Assembly (NCBI RefSeq): GCF_900129685.1
Contig: NZ_FQWM01000001.1
Span: forward strand, 777,059-841,058
DNA from: Cognatishimia maritima
Lineage (GTDB): Bacteria; Pseudomonadota; Alphaproteobacteria; Rhodobacterales; Rhodobacteraceae
Length of the DNA: 64,000 nucleotides
Direction of reading: 5' to 3'
Below are positions 16,743 to 26,452 of this stretch, in pieces; positions within the stretch are counted from its first letter, which is position 1; each line of letters starts with the position of its first letter. The notes below the pieces were generated by a model. That model did not search any database, was not told the DNA's origin, and worked only from the letters and a program-made list of their open reading frames with translations. Made by a program: the position numbers and the translations under genes.

Positions 16743-16884
16743 GCATCCTCCCTGACTTTCCCTCAGCCTAACCTTGCCACAAGCCGCGCGCCATATCTTT
16801 TTGGCCTCCTTCGCCGCGCGGTGGGTGCGATCATTAATCCTTTGTTCACCATTATTTACAACACTGGTCCCGCGAGGGGAGCCG

Positions 16885-17562
16885 ATGCGGACCATTTGGA
16901 TCATCATGTTTCTTTTGGTGCCGATGTCGGCCCTGCCAGGCCCCTGGTTGCGCCCGGATGGGGAAGGATTCATGTCGGTGGACAGCATCGGATCCGTTGG
17001 GCGCAATCAGGGTGACCTGTGGCTGTATAATGGCCTATTCTTGGAGTATGGCCTGTCGGATCGGACGACTATTGGCCTAACGGGCGGGATGGATCATCTG
17101 GGCGATGGCTCTGTCACGACCTATTTGCGCCGCGCGCTGCCCATCAATCGCGCGGGCTGGATCGCGAGCGGAGACCTTGGGATCGGCACAAGCTTTTCCC
17201 TTGATCAAACAACCAGCCAACCCTCTGAACCACATCTGCGTCTTGGGGTTTCCATTGGGCGTGGGGGGCTTTGGGGCAATCCGGGCACATGGTTTGCTTT
17301 GGACAGCTATGCGCTGTTTGAGAAACGCGACAAACCGATGGTAAAAGCCGAAGCCACCCTCGGACATCGCACAGACAGCAACTGGCTGTGGATGGTGCAG
17401 CTGATTGCCGAAATTCACCAGGACGACGACCCGATCACGACATTCGCGCCCTCTGTTGCCATCCCATTGAAACGAAAGTCTCATTTGCAAATAGGCGCCA
17501 TGCTCTCGGACGAAGGCGAGGGACGGTTTGGATTGAAAGCCGCCCTGTGGCGCAGCTTTTAG
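16885..17562 (+). CDS. secreted or outer-membrane protein, unknown function
   Basis: A 225-residue protein with an N-terminal hydrophobic signal sequence (MRTIWIIMFLLVPMSALPG). The remainder alternates aromatic and polar residues with recurring Gly, as in short beta-strands of an outer-membrane barrel (LWLYNGLFLEYGLSDRTTIG, HLRLGVSIGRGGLWG, LQIGAMLSDEGEGRFGLKAALWRSF), and ends in Phe, the usual barrel C-terminus. The start follows GAGGGGA. No named family is recognised. Confidence 0.78.
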   Translation: MRTIWIIMFLLVPMSALPGPWLRPDGEGFMSVDSIGSVGRNQGDLWLYNGLFLEYGLSDRTTIGLTGGMDHLGDGSVTTYLRRALPINRAGWIASGDLGIGTSFSLDQTTSQPSEPHLRLGVSIGRGGLWGNPGTWFALDSYALFEKRDKPMVKAEATLGHRTDSNWLWMVQLIAEIHQDDDPITTFAPSVAIPLKRKSHLQIGAMLSDEGEGRFGLKAALWRSF

Positions 17563-17675
17563 ATTTGGCAGACGAGGATGTGATCGCAAGGCCACTTTGT
17601 TTTTATGCGATTCTAGGGCATACTATTGTCAGCAGCGTCACGAACAAAAGTTCGGACACCATCAAGAGGCAAGAC

Positions 17676-17996
17676 ATGAGAAACCTTATCGCAAGCGCCC
17701 TTTTGGCGATGTTGATCCTACCGCTCGGTTCTGTCCAAACAGAAGCTGGGCCTATTTCCAATGCGTGCATCAAATCTGATCGTAAGGGCGCCAGCCGCAG
17801 CATGTGCAACTGTTTGCAAAGCGTCGCCAACGGAGAGTTGAACCGAACGGAACAGAAACTGGCGGCCAGCTTTTTCAAAGACCCCCACAAAGCGCAGGTC
17901 ATTCGCCAATCCGACCGCCGCAGCCATGAACAGTTTTGGTTGCGCTACAAGGAATACGGCCAAACCGCCGCCGCTCTGTGTAATCAGCACAGCTGA
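17676..17996 (+). CDS. small secreted Cys-containing protein
   Basis: This 106-residue protein carries a Sec signal peptide (MRNLIASALLAMLILPLGSVQTEAG). The mature part has five Cys in the pattern C...C-x-C...C near residues 30, 44, 46 and 102, and a conserved-looking block FFKDPHKAQVIRQSDRRSHEQFWLRYKEYG. Proteins of this type are common in Rhodobacterales and sometimes carry the doubtful name arginine transporter. A role in the periplasm is inferred from the signal only. Confidence 0.8.
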   Translation: MRNLIASALLAMLILPLGSVQTEAGPISNACIKSDRKGASRSMCNCLQSVANGELNRTEQKLAASFFKDPHKAQVIRQSDRRSHEQFWLRYKEYGQTAAALCNQHS

Positions 17997-18020
17997 TCTG
18001 ACGAAGAACACACTTTGACA

Positions 18021-18057
18021 GGCCGCAGATGCATTCTGGCGGCCCGTCTGATTTTGT
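18021..18057 (+). terminator. terminator after small secreted protein gene
   Basis: GGCCGC (18021-18026) pairs with GCGGCC (18039-18044) and is followed by a T-rich run ATTTTGTTTG. It separates the gene at 17676 from the LysR gene. Confidence 0.65.
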
Positions 18058-18111
18058 TTGACCCGCAGCGCTTCTAGTTTCACAAAAGACAAATCTAACA
18101 GGAGTGCGCCC

Positions 18112-19077
18112 ATGTTACCCAAAGGGGTGACCCTGCGGGGTTTGGAAGTGTTCGAAGCCCTCGCTGTCAGCGGATCGGTGGCCCAGGCCTCTGAAACGAC
18201 GGGTCTTAGTCAGCCAGCGGTCAGTCAACAGATCCGCAACCTGGAATCCGCCCTAGGCACAACGCTTGTCGACCACGGCAAACGTCCGATGCAGCTGACA
18301 CGCGCCGGCCGTTCATTTTTGAAACGCGCCCGCGCGGTGCTGTCGGAATTGCGGTTGGCACAATCTGAACTGACCGTGATGGACCTTTCACACATCAGCT
18401 CGATGTCGATGGGTATTATTGACGATTTCGACAACGACATGACGCCCCGTTTGGTCACCGCATTGGCAGAAAGCCTGACCAAATGCCGCTTCAAGATGAT
18501 CACGGCGGGCAGCAACGACATCACCGCGATGATGCGCGCGCGGCGATTGCATATGGGGATCACGGCGACCTCTGGTGAAGTCGTTGATTATGCGATGGAA
18601 TATCCGCTTATTCGCGATCCATTCATCCTTGTCACGCCTACGACAATTGCCCCGAAAGGCGCGGATGTCGAGCAGGTCATGCGTGATCTACCCTTCGTGA
18701 GATACGAACGCGAACAGTTGATCTCTCGCCAGATCGACGCTCACTTGGCCCGCCTGAAACTAACCTTTCCGGAACGGTTTGAAATCGGCAGCAACCTTGC
18801 TTTGATGGCATGCGTGTCACGTGGGATCGGCTGGGCGATCACGACACCTTTGGGCTATATGCGCGCCGTGCGGTTCCATGATCAGATCACGCCGCACCCC
18901 CTGCCCTTCCCGCATTTCGCGCGCCATATCTCACTGCTCGCCAGCCAGGATTTCGCGGAAAAAGTGCCCCATGACTTGGCGCAGTCTTTCCGCACCATGC
19001 TGCAGGACAATATCGTCGCGCCGTGTCTTAGCGCACAGCCATTCCTAGAGGGGGAGTTCAAACTGCTGCCCGAATAA
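18112..19077 (+). CDS. LysR family transcriptional regulator
   Basis: A 321-residue LysR-type protein. The N-terminal winged helix-turn-helix spans residues 5-64 (LEVFEALAVSGSVAQASETTGLSQPAVSQQIRNLE), followed by a linker helix and a type 2 periplasmic-binding effector domain to about residue 305. An AGGAG site precedes ATG 18112. The gene is monocistronic, without a divergent neighbour, so its target and ligand cannot be inferred from context. Confidence 0.92.
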   Translation: MLPKGVTLRGLEVFEALAVSGSVAQASETTGLSQPAVSQQIRNLESALGTTLVDHGKRPMQLTRAGRSFLKRARAVLSELRLAQSELTVMDLSHISSMSMGIIDDFDNDMTPRLVTALAESLTKCRFKMITAGSNDITAMMRARRLHMGITATSGEVVDYAMEYPLIRDPFILVTPTTIAPKGADVEQVMRDLPFVRYEREQLISRQIDAHLARLKLTFPERFEIGSNLALMACVSRGIGWAITTPLGYMRAVRFHDQITPHPLPFPHFARHISLLASQDFAEKVPHDLAQSFRTMLQDNIVAPCLSAQPFLEGEFKLLPE

Positions 19078-19152
19078 GGCACTCAATCGTTTGCGAATGC
19101 GCCTCGCGTATGGCGTTTCCGAGCTCAGCAGATTTGAACCTTTGAAAAGTGC

Positions 19153-19584
19153 CTAGCTGATCGCAGCCTTCAAGCCTCGTGCGCAATCCTCGATCAAGTC
19201 CAGCGCGCCGTCGAAATCGCGGGTGTAATAGGGGTCAGGCACCTCTGACATGCCGCGCTCTGGGGCGTAGTCGGTAAAGCGCCGCACCGGGGTGTTGTTT
19301 CCAGACGGACGCAACGCCTCTATGTCTTCGATGTTTGATCCATCCATGCCGATGATTAGATCAAAGCGGTCAAAATCTGCAGCCGTGAACTGCCGCGCCC
19401 GAAGATCGCTGAAATCATAGCCACGCCGCTTCGCGGCCTCCTGCATAGGTCCGTAGGGTGGTTTGCCCACATGCCAGCCCGCCGTCCCCGCGCTGTCGGT
19501 GTCAACGTCTGACATTTCGCGAAACACGCCTTCAGCCGAAGGGCTGCGACAGATATTCCCCAGACAGACAAACAAGACCTTCAT
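19153..19584 (-). CDS. low-molecular-weight protein-tyrosine phosphatase
   Basis: A 143-residue cytoplasmic phosphatase. The P-loop VCLGNICRSPSAEG provides nucleophile Cys7 and Arg13, and the general acid is Asp117 in VPDPYY. Length and C-terminal DFDGALDLIEDCARGL fit the family. It is divergent from cobB. It could act in tyrosine dephosphorylation of envelope proteins or as an arsenate reductase relative; no polysaccharide genes are nearby to favour the former. Confidence 0.93.
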   Translation of the reverse strand: MKVLFVCLGNICRSPSAEGVFREMSDVDTDSAGTAGWHVGKPPYGPMQEAAKRRGYDFSDLRARQFTAADFDRFDLIIGMDGSNIEDIEALRPSGNNTPVRRFTDYAPERGMSEVPDPYYTRDFDGALDLIEDCARGLKAAIS

Positions 19585-19651
19585 GGCGCGCCCTTCCTAT
19601 TGCATGATGACCGGGATAGCCCGAGGCGGAACCGCATGGCAAGGAGGCCCC

Positions 19652-20344
19652 GTGACCAATATCGTGATCCTGACAGGAGCGGGTATTTCCGCGGAAAGCG
19701 GGCTTGGCACGTTTCGCGATGCACATGGGCTTTGGGCACAGCACCGGATCGAAGACGTCGCGACCCCCGAAGGCTTTGCGCGCAACCCGCAACTTGTGCA
19801 CGACTTCTATAATGCGCGCCGAGATCAGGCTGCAAAGGCACAGCCAAATGCCGCGCATTACGCGCTAGCGCAGTTGGAGAAGGATCACGCCGGGCCCGTC
19901 CTGATCGTCACGCAAAACGTTGATTCTTTGCATGAAAAGGCGGGCAGCCAGAACGTGATCCATATGCATGGTGCCCTTGACCGCGCGCTTTGTGCGGCCT
20001 GTGATCACCGCTGGGTCGCACCCTTGGTGATGTCGCCGAACGACCCGTGCCCACGCTGTGCAAGCCCTGCAACGCGGCCAGACGTCGTGTGGTTCGGTGA
20101 AATCCCTTACCAGATGGAGCAGATCGCCGAAGCGCTCTCAACCGCAGATATCTTCGTGTCGATTGGCACGTCGGGTGAGGTCTATCCGGCAGCGAACTTC
20201 GTCGCTGAGGCGGACCATTTTGGGGCGCATACGGTTGAATTGAACCTAGAACCCTCCGCAGGAGCATCACGGTTTGCAGAATGCCGATTTGGACCTGCAA
20301 GCGACGTGGTGCCAGCTTGGGTCGCTGACACACTGAAAGGGTAA
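19652..20344 (+). CDS. cobB: NAD-dependent protein deacylase (sirtuin)
   Basis: A 230-residue class III sirtuin that removes acyl groups from lysine using NAD. NAD-binding GAGISAESGLGTFRD (residues 9-23), QNVD (88-91), catalytic His106 in HMHG, and a zinc site of two CxxC pairs (Cys114/117 and Cys133/136) are visible. The start is GTG 19652, with AAGGAGG 4 bases upstream; the frame is open into the phosphatase promoter but has no similarity there. Confidence 0.93.
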   Translation: MTNIVILTGAGISAESGLGTFRDAHGLWAQHRIEDVATPEGFARNPQLVHDFYNARRDQAAKAQPNAAHYALAQLEKDHAGPVLIVTQNVDSLHEKAGSQNVIHMHGALDRALCAACDHRWVAPLVMSPNDPCPRCASPATRPDVVWFGEIPYQMEQIAEALSTADIFVSIGTSGEVYPAANFVAEADHFGAHTVELNLEPSAGASRFAECRFGPASDVVPAWVADTLKG

Positions 20345-20365
20345 AGGCCGGGTCGCCCCGGCCTT
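20344..20365. terminator. bidirectional hairpin between cobB and copper chaperone gene
   Basis: AAGGCCGGG pairs perfectly with CCCGGCCTT across a TCGC loop, between convergent genes. The T tract is short on either side, so strength is uncertain. Confidence 0.65.
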
Positions 20366-20372
20366 CGGTAAC

Positions 20373-20846
20373 TTAGTGGTGTTTGTGTGTCGCGCTGTGG
20401 TCTTCCGCGCGTTCCAGGTCAACTGGGATGGTCAGAGCGATTTCACCAGCATTTTCGAAGACCAGCACAACAGCGACCTCATCGCCATGTTCAAGCGGCC
20501 TTGTCAGCCCCATCATCATCACATGGTCGCCCCCTCGCGCCAGCATATGGGTGCCGCCCGCAGGGACTGCATAGCCTTCTTCGACATGCATCATCTTCAT
20601 CACGCCGTCGCCCATGTCCTTATGGGTGTGTAGCTCTGTTTTTGCGGCAACGTCAGATGTCACGCCAATCAAGCGGTCATCCGTGTCGCCCATATTGTGG
20701 ATTTCAAAGAAGGCAGCCCCTGCTTTGGCAGCTTTTGAGGCAACGCGCGCATAGGCGTCTTTGACCATGATTTGGCTTTCTGCAAAGGCAGGTGCGGTCA
20801 GGGAAAGGGTGGCCACAACGGCCAGAGCGATAGATTTGAAAGACAT
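20373..20846 (-). CDS. periplasmic copper chaperone PCu(A)C family
   Basis: A 157-residue protein with a Sec signal peptide ending AFA-ES near residue 22. The Met- and His-rich copper site of the PCu(A)C family is visible: ELHTHKDMGDGVMKMMHVEEGYAVPAGGTHMLARGGDHVMMMGL. The C-terminal HSATHKHH adds a His tail that may bind metal. It delivers Cu(I) to cytochrome oxidase in related bacteria. The gene at 20886 lies 39 bases upstream on the same strand; the two form a probable copper operon. Confidence 0.93.
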   Translation of the reverse strand: MSFKSIALAVVATLSLTAPAFAESQIMVKDAYARVASKAAKAGAAFFEIHNMGDTDDRLIGVTSDVAAKTELHTHKDMGDGVMKMMHVEEGYAVPAGGTHMLARGGDHVMMMGLTRPLEHGDEVAVVLVFENAGEIALTIPVDLERAEDHSATHKHH

Positions 20847-20885
20847 GGCTTTCTCCGGTGTTGGTGTTTGACTGAAAGGCTTGGG

Positions 20886-21233
20886 TCAAACAGCCAGCGG
20901 CGGCGCGCGTGCCTTGAGCTTCAAAAGCCTTTGGACAGCGACAGAGGTCGCCTCGGCGGTTTTTGGCATGGCAAACTGCGCCTGAGAGACCTCCAGCGGA
21001 TCACTTTGGTCCGCGATCATGTCCAATGCCAGCAGCGTACACTCCGGGCAATGCTGCTGCGGGGCGGTCGGCTCTCCGTTGGCGTCAACCGCGATCAGAA
21101 CAGTGGCTTGCCCTGCGCAAAGCTCCATCACACCCACGCTTTGTGGCATGCCTTTTGCCATCGCCGTGCCATAGCCCGTCAGGGTCAACAGCGCGATCAA
21201 AAGTGCAGAGATATGAAGCCTGAGCCGTGTCAT
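20886..21233 (-). CDS. small secreted DUF2946-like protein
   Basis: A protein of about 115 residues with an N-terminal signal or anchor (LHISALLIALLTLTGYGTAMA) and a CPECTLLALDM motif, the pattern of short DUF2946-type proteins found next to copper chaperones. A role in periplasmic copper handling is inferred from that neighbour. The start is uncertain: ATG 21233 is used, ATG 21254 and GTG 21293 are also open, and no site is clearly better. Confidence 0.7.
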   Translation of the reverse strand: MTRLRLHISALLIALLTLTGYGTAMAKGMPQSVGVMELCAGQATVLIAVDANGEPTAPQQHCPECTLLALDMIADQSDPLEVSQAQFAMPKTAEATSVAVQRLLKLKARAPPLAV

Positions 21234-21285
21234 CACGCGCCATATAGGCCGCATCACCCAGAAATGGAAGGCGACAAAACGCAAC

Positions 21286-21311
21286 AGCCCCACCTGATAT
21301 CAGGCGGGGCT
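21286..21311 (-). terminator. hairpin downstream of rpmB
   Basis: An 11-bp nearly perfect stem, AGCCCC-ACCTG with CAGG-CGGGGCT, centred on GATATC. It lies just past rpmB on the minus strand and within the leader of the DUF2946-like gene, so some readthrough could link the two. Confidence 0.6.
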
Positions 21312-21344
21312 TGCGTCACTGTCCAGTGAATGAAAGCGCTTGGC

Positions 21345-21635
21345 TTAGGCTGCTGCAGCCTGTGCTTTTGCGATTTCTTTTTTAACTTTCAGAGCGTTCG
21401 CAGACAGCTCTTCGTCCTTCGCTTTTGCGAGGAACGCGTCCAGACCACCACGGTGATCAACGGAACGCAGAGCAGATGCAGAGATACGCAGTTTGACGCC
21501 GCGACCCAGAGTTTCGGATTGCAGAGTCACGTCGTTCAGGTTCGGCAGGAAGCGACGCTTGGTTTTGTTGTTGGCGTGGCTGACATTATTGCCAGTCATC
21601 GGGCCTTTTCCGGTCAATTCGCAACGGCGCGACAT
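21345..21635 (-). CDS. rpmB: 50S ribosomal protein L28
   Basis: A 96-residue ribosomal protein. The N-terminal [33 protein letters not shown] is the conserved L28 core; [20 protein letters not shown] follows. The C-terminal Ala/Lys-rich helix is the usual alphaproteobacterial extension. It appears monocistronic, as in related genomes. Confidence 0.97.
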   Translation of the reverse strand: MSRRCELTGKGPMTGNNVSHANNKTKRRFLPNLNDVTLQSETLGRGVKLRISASALRSVDHRGGLDAFLAKAKDEELSANALKVKKEIAKAQAAAA

Positions 21636-21826
21636 GGGTTCATCCTCGTTTTACGGTCCACGGGGAATGTGACCCCGATAATGCAAAAAGGCGCCGCCGC
21701 GGGCAGCACCCAGAAATTCGTTGGGCGTCTTTAGGCCTGAAATGGAGCGGCGTCAAGTGATTCACAGCAATGAATCGCACGCTGCATTGAGGAAAGTTCA
21801 ATTCCTTTAGATACCTGCCTTAAGGC

Positions 21827-22810
21827 TTACTTCGTGCGAATATCAAGCGCGTTCAGAACCTTATCGGCAGCGGCTGAGGGCGTGATTTCTTGCGCGGCGA
21901 CCTGCGCAGCCAATTCTGCGATCTGCGCTTTCGCGTCCCCGGTCTGCAGTTGTGCAAGCACACCCTGTTTCACTTCTTCATGGAACCAGAATTGCGCCTG
22001 CGATTCACGACGGCCCTCCCAATGCCCATTTGCGCGCCGCCAGTCCGTCAGCTCACACATTTGCGCCCAGGCATCCGTAAGCCCCTGTTCTTCAAGCGCA
22101 GAGACTGTCATCGCCTTTGGGAAACCCTCTGGGTCTTGCGGGCGTTTGCGCAAAAGCCGCAAAGCGCCTAAATAGTCAGCGCAGGTCCGCATGGCGGTGG
22201 ATTTCAGGTCACCATCTGCTTTGTTGACAAGGATCAGGTCTGCCATCTCCATGATGCCGCGTTTGACGCCCTGCAATTCGTCGCCCCCGGCAGGAGCAAG
22301 CAACAGCAAAAACAGGTCCGACATCTCGGCCACCACGGTTTCGCTTTGGCCGACGCCCACGGTTTCAATCAGAACCACGTCAAACCCCGCCGCTTCGCAA
22401 AGCGCCACAGCCTCGCGCGTGCGCCGAGCAACGCCGCCAAGATGCGTCTGGCTGGGGGATGGGCGGATAAACGCGTTTTTGTCGCGCGAAAGCCGCTCCA
22501 TCCGCGTTTTGTCGCCCAAGATCGACCCACCGGACCGCGCAGAAGACGGATCAACGGCCAAGACCGCAACGCGTTTGCCTTGGGCCGTCAGGAAAATGCC
22601 AAAGCTTTCAATGAAGGTGGATTTGCCCACCCCAGGCGTGCCCGAAAGGCCAATCCGCAACGCCTGCCTTCCTGCCCCGCGCAGCGCCTCTAACAAGTCC
22701 GCTGCCTGCGCACGGTGATCAGCTCGCCCGCTTTCCACAAGCGTGATCGCCCGCGCCAGTGCCCGGCGGTCCTGTTTCAAAATCCTGTCGCGCAGCTCTG
22801 CGATGTCCAT
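21827..22810 (-). CDS. meaB: methylmalonyl-CoA mutase-associated GTPase MeaB
   Basis: A 327-residue G3E P-loop GTPase that protects and gates cofactor loading of B12-dependent acyl-CoA mutases. Walker A GTPGVGKS (residues 57-64), FDVVLIETVGVGQSE near 150, and the base-specificity motif NKADGD near 195 are visible. The C-terminal dimerisation helices are present. No mutase gene is adjacent, but methylmalonyl-CoA epimerase is encoded at 38.9 kb. Confidence 0.95.
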   Translation of the reverse strand: MDIAELRDRILKQDRRALARAITLVESGRADHRAQAADLLEALRGAGRQALRIGLSGTPGVGKSTFIESFGIFLTAQGKRVAVLAVDPSSARSGGSILGDKTRMERLSRDKNAFIRPSPSQTHLGGVARRTREAVALCEAAGFDVVLIETVGVGQSETVVAEMSDLFLLLLAPAGGDELQGVKRGIMEMADLILVNKADGDLKSTAMRTCADYLGALRLLRKRPQDPEGFPKAMTVSALEEQGLTDAWAQMCELTDWRRANGHWEGRRESQAQFWFHEEVKQGVLAQLQTGDAKAQIAELAAQVAAQEITPSAAADKVLNALDIRTK

Positions 22811-22995
22811 GCCACGGCCCTATTGCTAATGCTTCTGGGCTGCGTTCATGCCCCGCGCCCTGCCCGGTTGTCTACCCTCTTCCCGACGATTGGCCTATGC
22901 CTGTGCGACAATGACGCTGGGTTTACGATGGTGTCTGGGTTTCGCGTGAAGTCTTTGCATCTTTACCCGCCCTTGCGCATTCGGGATAAGGCAGT

Positions 22996-25443
22996 ATGAC
23001 CACGCTTCCCGTTCAGCTTCCCATCCAAGAGGCTCTGCCAGACCTGATCGCCGCCTTGCGGTCCAAGGGTCGCGCTGTTTTGCAAGCGCCGCCGGGGGCC
23101 GGGAAAACGACCGTTGTTCCATTAGCGATGCTGGAGGCGGGTTTGGTGACCGGCAAGATCATCATGCTGGAACCCAGACGACTGGCCGCACGCGCGGCGG
23201 CAGAACGCATGGCGGAAACCTTGGTCGAGCCAGTCGGTCAGACAGTCGGCTACCGCGTACGCGGGGATAGCAACACCTCGAAATCCACGCGGATCGAGGT
23301 GGTGACCGAGGGCATCCTGACCCGCATGATCCAGTCTGACCCAGAATTGAAAGGCGTTGGCGCGGTCATCTTTGATGAATTCCACGAACGGTCCCTGAAT
23401 GCGGACTTAGGCCTAGCGCTGTGCCTTGAGATCACTGGCGCACTGCGCGATGACCTGATGCTTGTCGTGATGTCAGCGACGCTGGATGCAGAGCCGGTCG
23501 CCGCATTGATGGACAACGCCCCGCTTGTGACGTCCGAAGGGCGCAGTTTTCCTGTGGAGACGCGCTGGCTGGAAAAGCCGCTGCGCAAAGAAGATCGTTT
23601 AGAGGAGGCAACTGCCCGGTTGATCGAAACAGCGGTGGCAGAGAGCGAAGGGGGCGTTTTGGTCTTTTTGCCCGGCGAAGCAGAAATCCGGCGCACAGCA
23701 CAACGATTGAAGCTGCCTGCCGAATGCCAGGTGCACACGCTCTTTGGGGCAATGGATTTCAAAGCACAGCGCGCCGCAATCCAACCAGCCACGCAGGGGC
23801 GCAAGGTTGTTCTGTCGACATCAATCGCTGAAACCTCGCTGACCATCCAAGACGTGCGTGTCGTGGTTGACGCAGGCCGCGCGCGGCGAGCGCGGTTTGA
23901 TCCGGGATCTGGCATGTCGCGGCTTATCACCGAAAAGGTCACCAAGGCAGAGGCAACACAACGCCAAGGCCGCGCGGGCCGCGTGGCCAAAGGTGTTTGC
24001 TATCGACTTTGGACGAAAGGCGAAGAAGGCGGCCTGCTGCCCTTCCCGCCTGCGGAAATCGAAGCTGCTGATCTGGCGGGATTGGCGCTGGAATTGGCCG
24101 CTTGGGGCGCGACCACTGCTGACCTGCCTTTCCTGACCCAGCCACCTTCTGGAACATTCAGCGAAGCGCAGAACCTACTGCAGATGTTGGGCATACTGGA
24201 TCAAGATATGCGCATCACCGAACACGGCCAAAGCGTCGCGCGCATGCCGCTGCACCCACGCCTGGCGCATATGCTGGCAATTGCGGGTCGCAAAGCCGCG
24301 CCTCTGGCCGCGCTTCTGGCGGCACGCGATCCGCTGGCGCGGTCAGCCCCCGTTGATCTTGCGTTGCGAGCCGAGTCGATTGCCGATCTCAAACGTTTCG
24401 AGCAAACGCGCCCCTATCAAGTCAATCGCGGTGCGCTACATACGATCCGAGAGGAAAGCAAACGGCTGGCGCGCCTTGCGCAGGGGCATGGTGATTATTC
24501 ACTGGCTGAGATGGCAGCGCTGGCCTACCCCGACCGCATCGGGTTGCGCCGCAAAGGAGACGCCGCGCGGTATGTTTTGTCCGGCGGCAAAGGGGCCGTT
24601 CTGGATGAGGCCGATCCGATGGCGTCAGAACGCTTGATCGTCGCCACGGATTTGGATGGCAATCCGCGTGAAGCCCGCATCAGGCAGGCCATTGCGATCT
24701 CTGAACCCGAAATCCGCGCGCTTTTTGGGGGCCAAATCCAATGGCAAAAGACCTGCCACTGGTCCAAACGCGAAGGTCGCGTAGTTGCGCGCCAGCAAGA
24801 GATGTTTGGCGCGCTCGCACTGGACGACCGCCTATGGAAAGACGCCCCACAAGAGGACATCGCCAAGGCCATGCTGGATGGCGTTCGCGAAATGAGATTG
24901 TTGCCAAGTCCGGCAGCCAAACGCTTTCTCGCACGCGTTGCTTTGGTACGCGGCGCAGGGCACGATCTGCCCGACCTCAGCGAAGACACCTTGCTTGGCA
25001 CGCTCGAAGAATGGCTCCTGCCCCATTTGGCTGGCGTGAAGACCGCAGATCAGTGGAAAAAGTTCGACATCCTTGAAGCCTTACGCGCCACGCTGGATTG
25101 GCCACAGATGCAACTTGTAGATCGAATTGCACCGGCGCATTTCACAACGCCGCTAAACCGCCAGATTCCGATTGATTATTCCGGCGAACACCCGGAAATC
25201 ACCCTGCGCCTGCAAGAGATGTTTGGCCAGAAAACCCACCCTACGGTTGGCAACACACCATTAAAGGTCACTCTGCTATCGCCCGCCCAGCGCCCTGTGC
25301 AGACCACGATGGACATCCCCGGTTTTTGGGCGAGCAGCTACACCGATGTGCGCAAAGACATGCGTGGACGCTACCCCAAGCACCCCTGGCCCGAAGACCC
25401 GACAGAGGCAGATCCAACACTGCGCGTGAAGCGGCGCGGATAA
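22996..25443 (+). CDS. hrpB: ATP-dependent helicase HrpB
   Basis: A DEAH-box helicase of 815 residues. Walker A APPGAGKTT near residue 31, the DEFH motif in VIFDEFHERS near 125, motif III SAT, motif VI QRQGRAGRV near 315, and the HrpB-specific C-terminal domain (about 480-815) are in order. The cellular substrate of HrpB is not well defined. ATG 22996 is 185 bases from the divergent meaB. Confidence 0.95.
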   Translation: MTTLPVQLPIQEALPDLIAALRSKGRAVLQAPPGAGKTTVVPLAMLEAGLVTGKIIMLEPRRLAARAAAERMAETLVEPVGQTVGYRVRGDSNTSKSTRIEVVTEGILTRMIQSDPELKGVGAVIFDEFHERSLNADLGLALCLEITGALRDDLMLVVMSATLDAEPVAALMDNAPLVTSEGRSFPVETRWLEKPLRKEDRLEEATARLIETAVAESEGGVLVFLPGEAEIRRTAQRLKLPAECQVHTLFGAMDFKAQRAAIQPATQGRKVVLSTSIAETSLTIQDVRVVVDAGRARRARFDPGSGMSRLITEKVTKAEATQRQGRAGRVAKGVCYRLWTKGEEGGLLPFPPAEIEAADLAGLALELAAWGATTADLPFLTQPPSGTFSEAQNLLQMLGILDQDMRITEHGQSVARMPLHPRLAHMLAIAGRKAAPLAALLAARDPLARSAPVDLALRAESIADLKRFEQTRPYQVNRGALHTIREESKRLARLAQGHGDYSLAEMAALAYPDRIGLRRKGDAARYVLSGGKGAVLDEADPMASERLIVATDLDGNPREARIRQAIAISEPEIRALFGGQIQWQKTCHWSKREGRVVARQQEMFGALALDDRLWKDAPQEDIAKAMLDGVREMRLLPSPAAKRFLARVALVRGAGHDLPDLSEDTLLGTLEEWLLPHLAGVKTADQWKKFDILEALRATLDWPQMQLVDRIAPAHFTTPLNRQIPIDYSGEHPEITLRLQEMFGQKTHPTVGNTPLKVTLLSPAQRPVQTTMDIPGFWASSYTDVRKDMRGRYPKHPWPEDPTEADPTLRVKRRG

Positions 25444-25471
25444 GTTCGGCAGCCGTTTCTCTTTGGTCCCA

Positions 25472-25505
25472 ACACCTTGGGTGTCCGGGGCTAAGCCCCG
25501 GCTTA
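25472..25505. terminator. tandem hairpins between hrpB and argF
   Basis: ACACC-TTG-GGTGT is followed directly by CCGGGGC-TAA-GCCCCGG, between convergent genes. The block starts TTTGGTCC and may be another dispersed-repeat type; its position fits a bidirectional terminator without a long T tract. Confidence 0.6.
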
Positions 25506-25525
25506 AGTCACCTGGAAAAACGCCG

Positions 25526-26452
25526 TTACTTACCCAAACACCACCGCATCACAGCTTTTTGGGCGTGCAGGCGGTTTTCGGCCTCATCAAAGATCACCGA
25601 ATTTGGCCCATCCATGACGGCATTGGTCGCCTCTTCGTCACGGTGCGCAGGCAAGCAGTGCATAAAGAGCGCGTCGGGTTTGGCATGGGCCATCAACTGC
25701 TCGTTCACCTGATAGGGGCGCAGTTGATTGTGGCGACGTTCGCGCGCCGATTGCGGGTCATGCATGGAAACCCAAGTGTCCGTCACAACCAGATCCGCAC
25801 CTTCAACTGCGGCCAACGGGTCGCGCACGATCTCGACATTGCTGCCTTTGGAGCGCGCGAGATCAATGAACTCCTGTTCGGGATCAAGCTGCGGTGGGCC
25901 GGTAAAGATCAGATCAAAGCCAAATTGACCCGCCGCATGGGCGAAGCTGGCAAAAACATTATTACCGTCGCCTGACCAAACCACCTTTTTGCCTTTGATC
26001 GGACCACGATGTTCTTCGAACGTCAGGATATCCGCCATGATCTGACAGGGGTGGGTGCGGTCGGTCAGACCGTTGATGACCGGCACATCGGAATATTCCG
26101 CCAACTCCAGCAGCGTTTGTTCCTCAAATGTGCGGATCATAATCAGATCGACATAACGGCTTAGAACGCGCGCGGTGTCGGCAATGGTTTCGCCATGTCC
26201 CAGTTGCATTTCCTTGCCAGACAGCACCATGGTCTGCCCCCCCATTTGACGCACGCCCACGTCAAAAGACACGCGGGTCCGGGTCGAGGGTTTTTCAAAG
26301 ATCAGCGCCACCATCTGGTCTTTCAGCGGCAGATCGGCATCCAATGTGCCCTTGGATTGGCCAGCACGCGCGTCTTTCATGGCTTTGGCGTTGTCGATAA
26401 TCGCACGCAGATCCACCGGATCGGTTTTGTGAATATCCAGAAAATGGTTCAT
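25526..26452 (-). CDS. argF: ornithine carbamoyltransferase
   Basis: A 308-residue enzyme that condenses ornithine with carbamoyl phosphate to citrulline. The carbamoyl-phosphate motif STRTR is at residues 56-60, HPCQIMAD near 132, and the ornithine loop HCLPAHR near 267. The start codon overlaps the argD stop by 4 bases, so translation is coupled. Carbamoyl phosphate comes from carB, 19 kb away. Confidence 0.97.
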   Translation of the reverse strand: MNHFLDIHKTDPVDLRAIIDNAKAMKDARAGQSKGTLDADLPLKDQMVALIFEKPSTRTRVSFDVGVRQMGGQTMVLSGKEMQLGHGETIADTARVLSRYVDLIMIRTFEEQTLLELAEYSDVPVINGLTDRTHPCQIMADILTFEEHRGPIKGKKVVWSGDGNNVFASFAHAAGQFGFDLIFTGPPQLDPEQEFIDLARSKGSNVEIVRDPLAAVEGADLVVTDTWVSMHDPQSARERRHNQLRPYQVNEQLMAHAKPDALFMHCLPAHRDEEATNAVMDGPNSVIFDEAENRLHAQKAVMRWCLGK

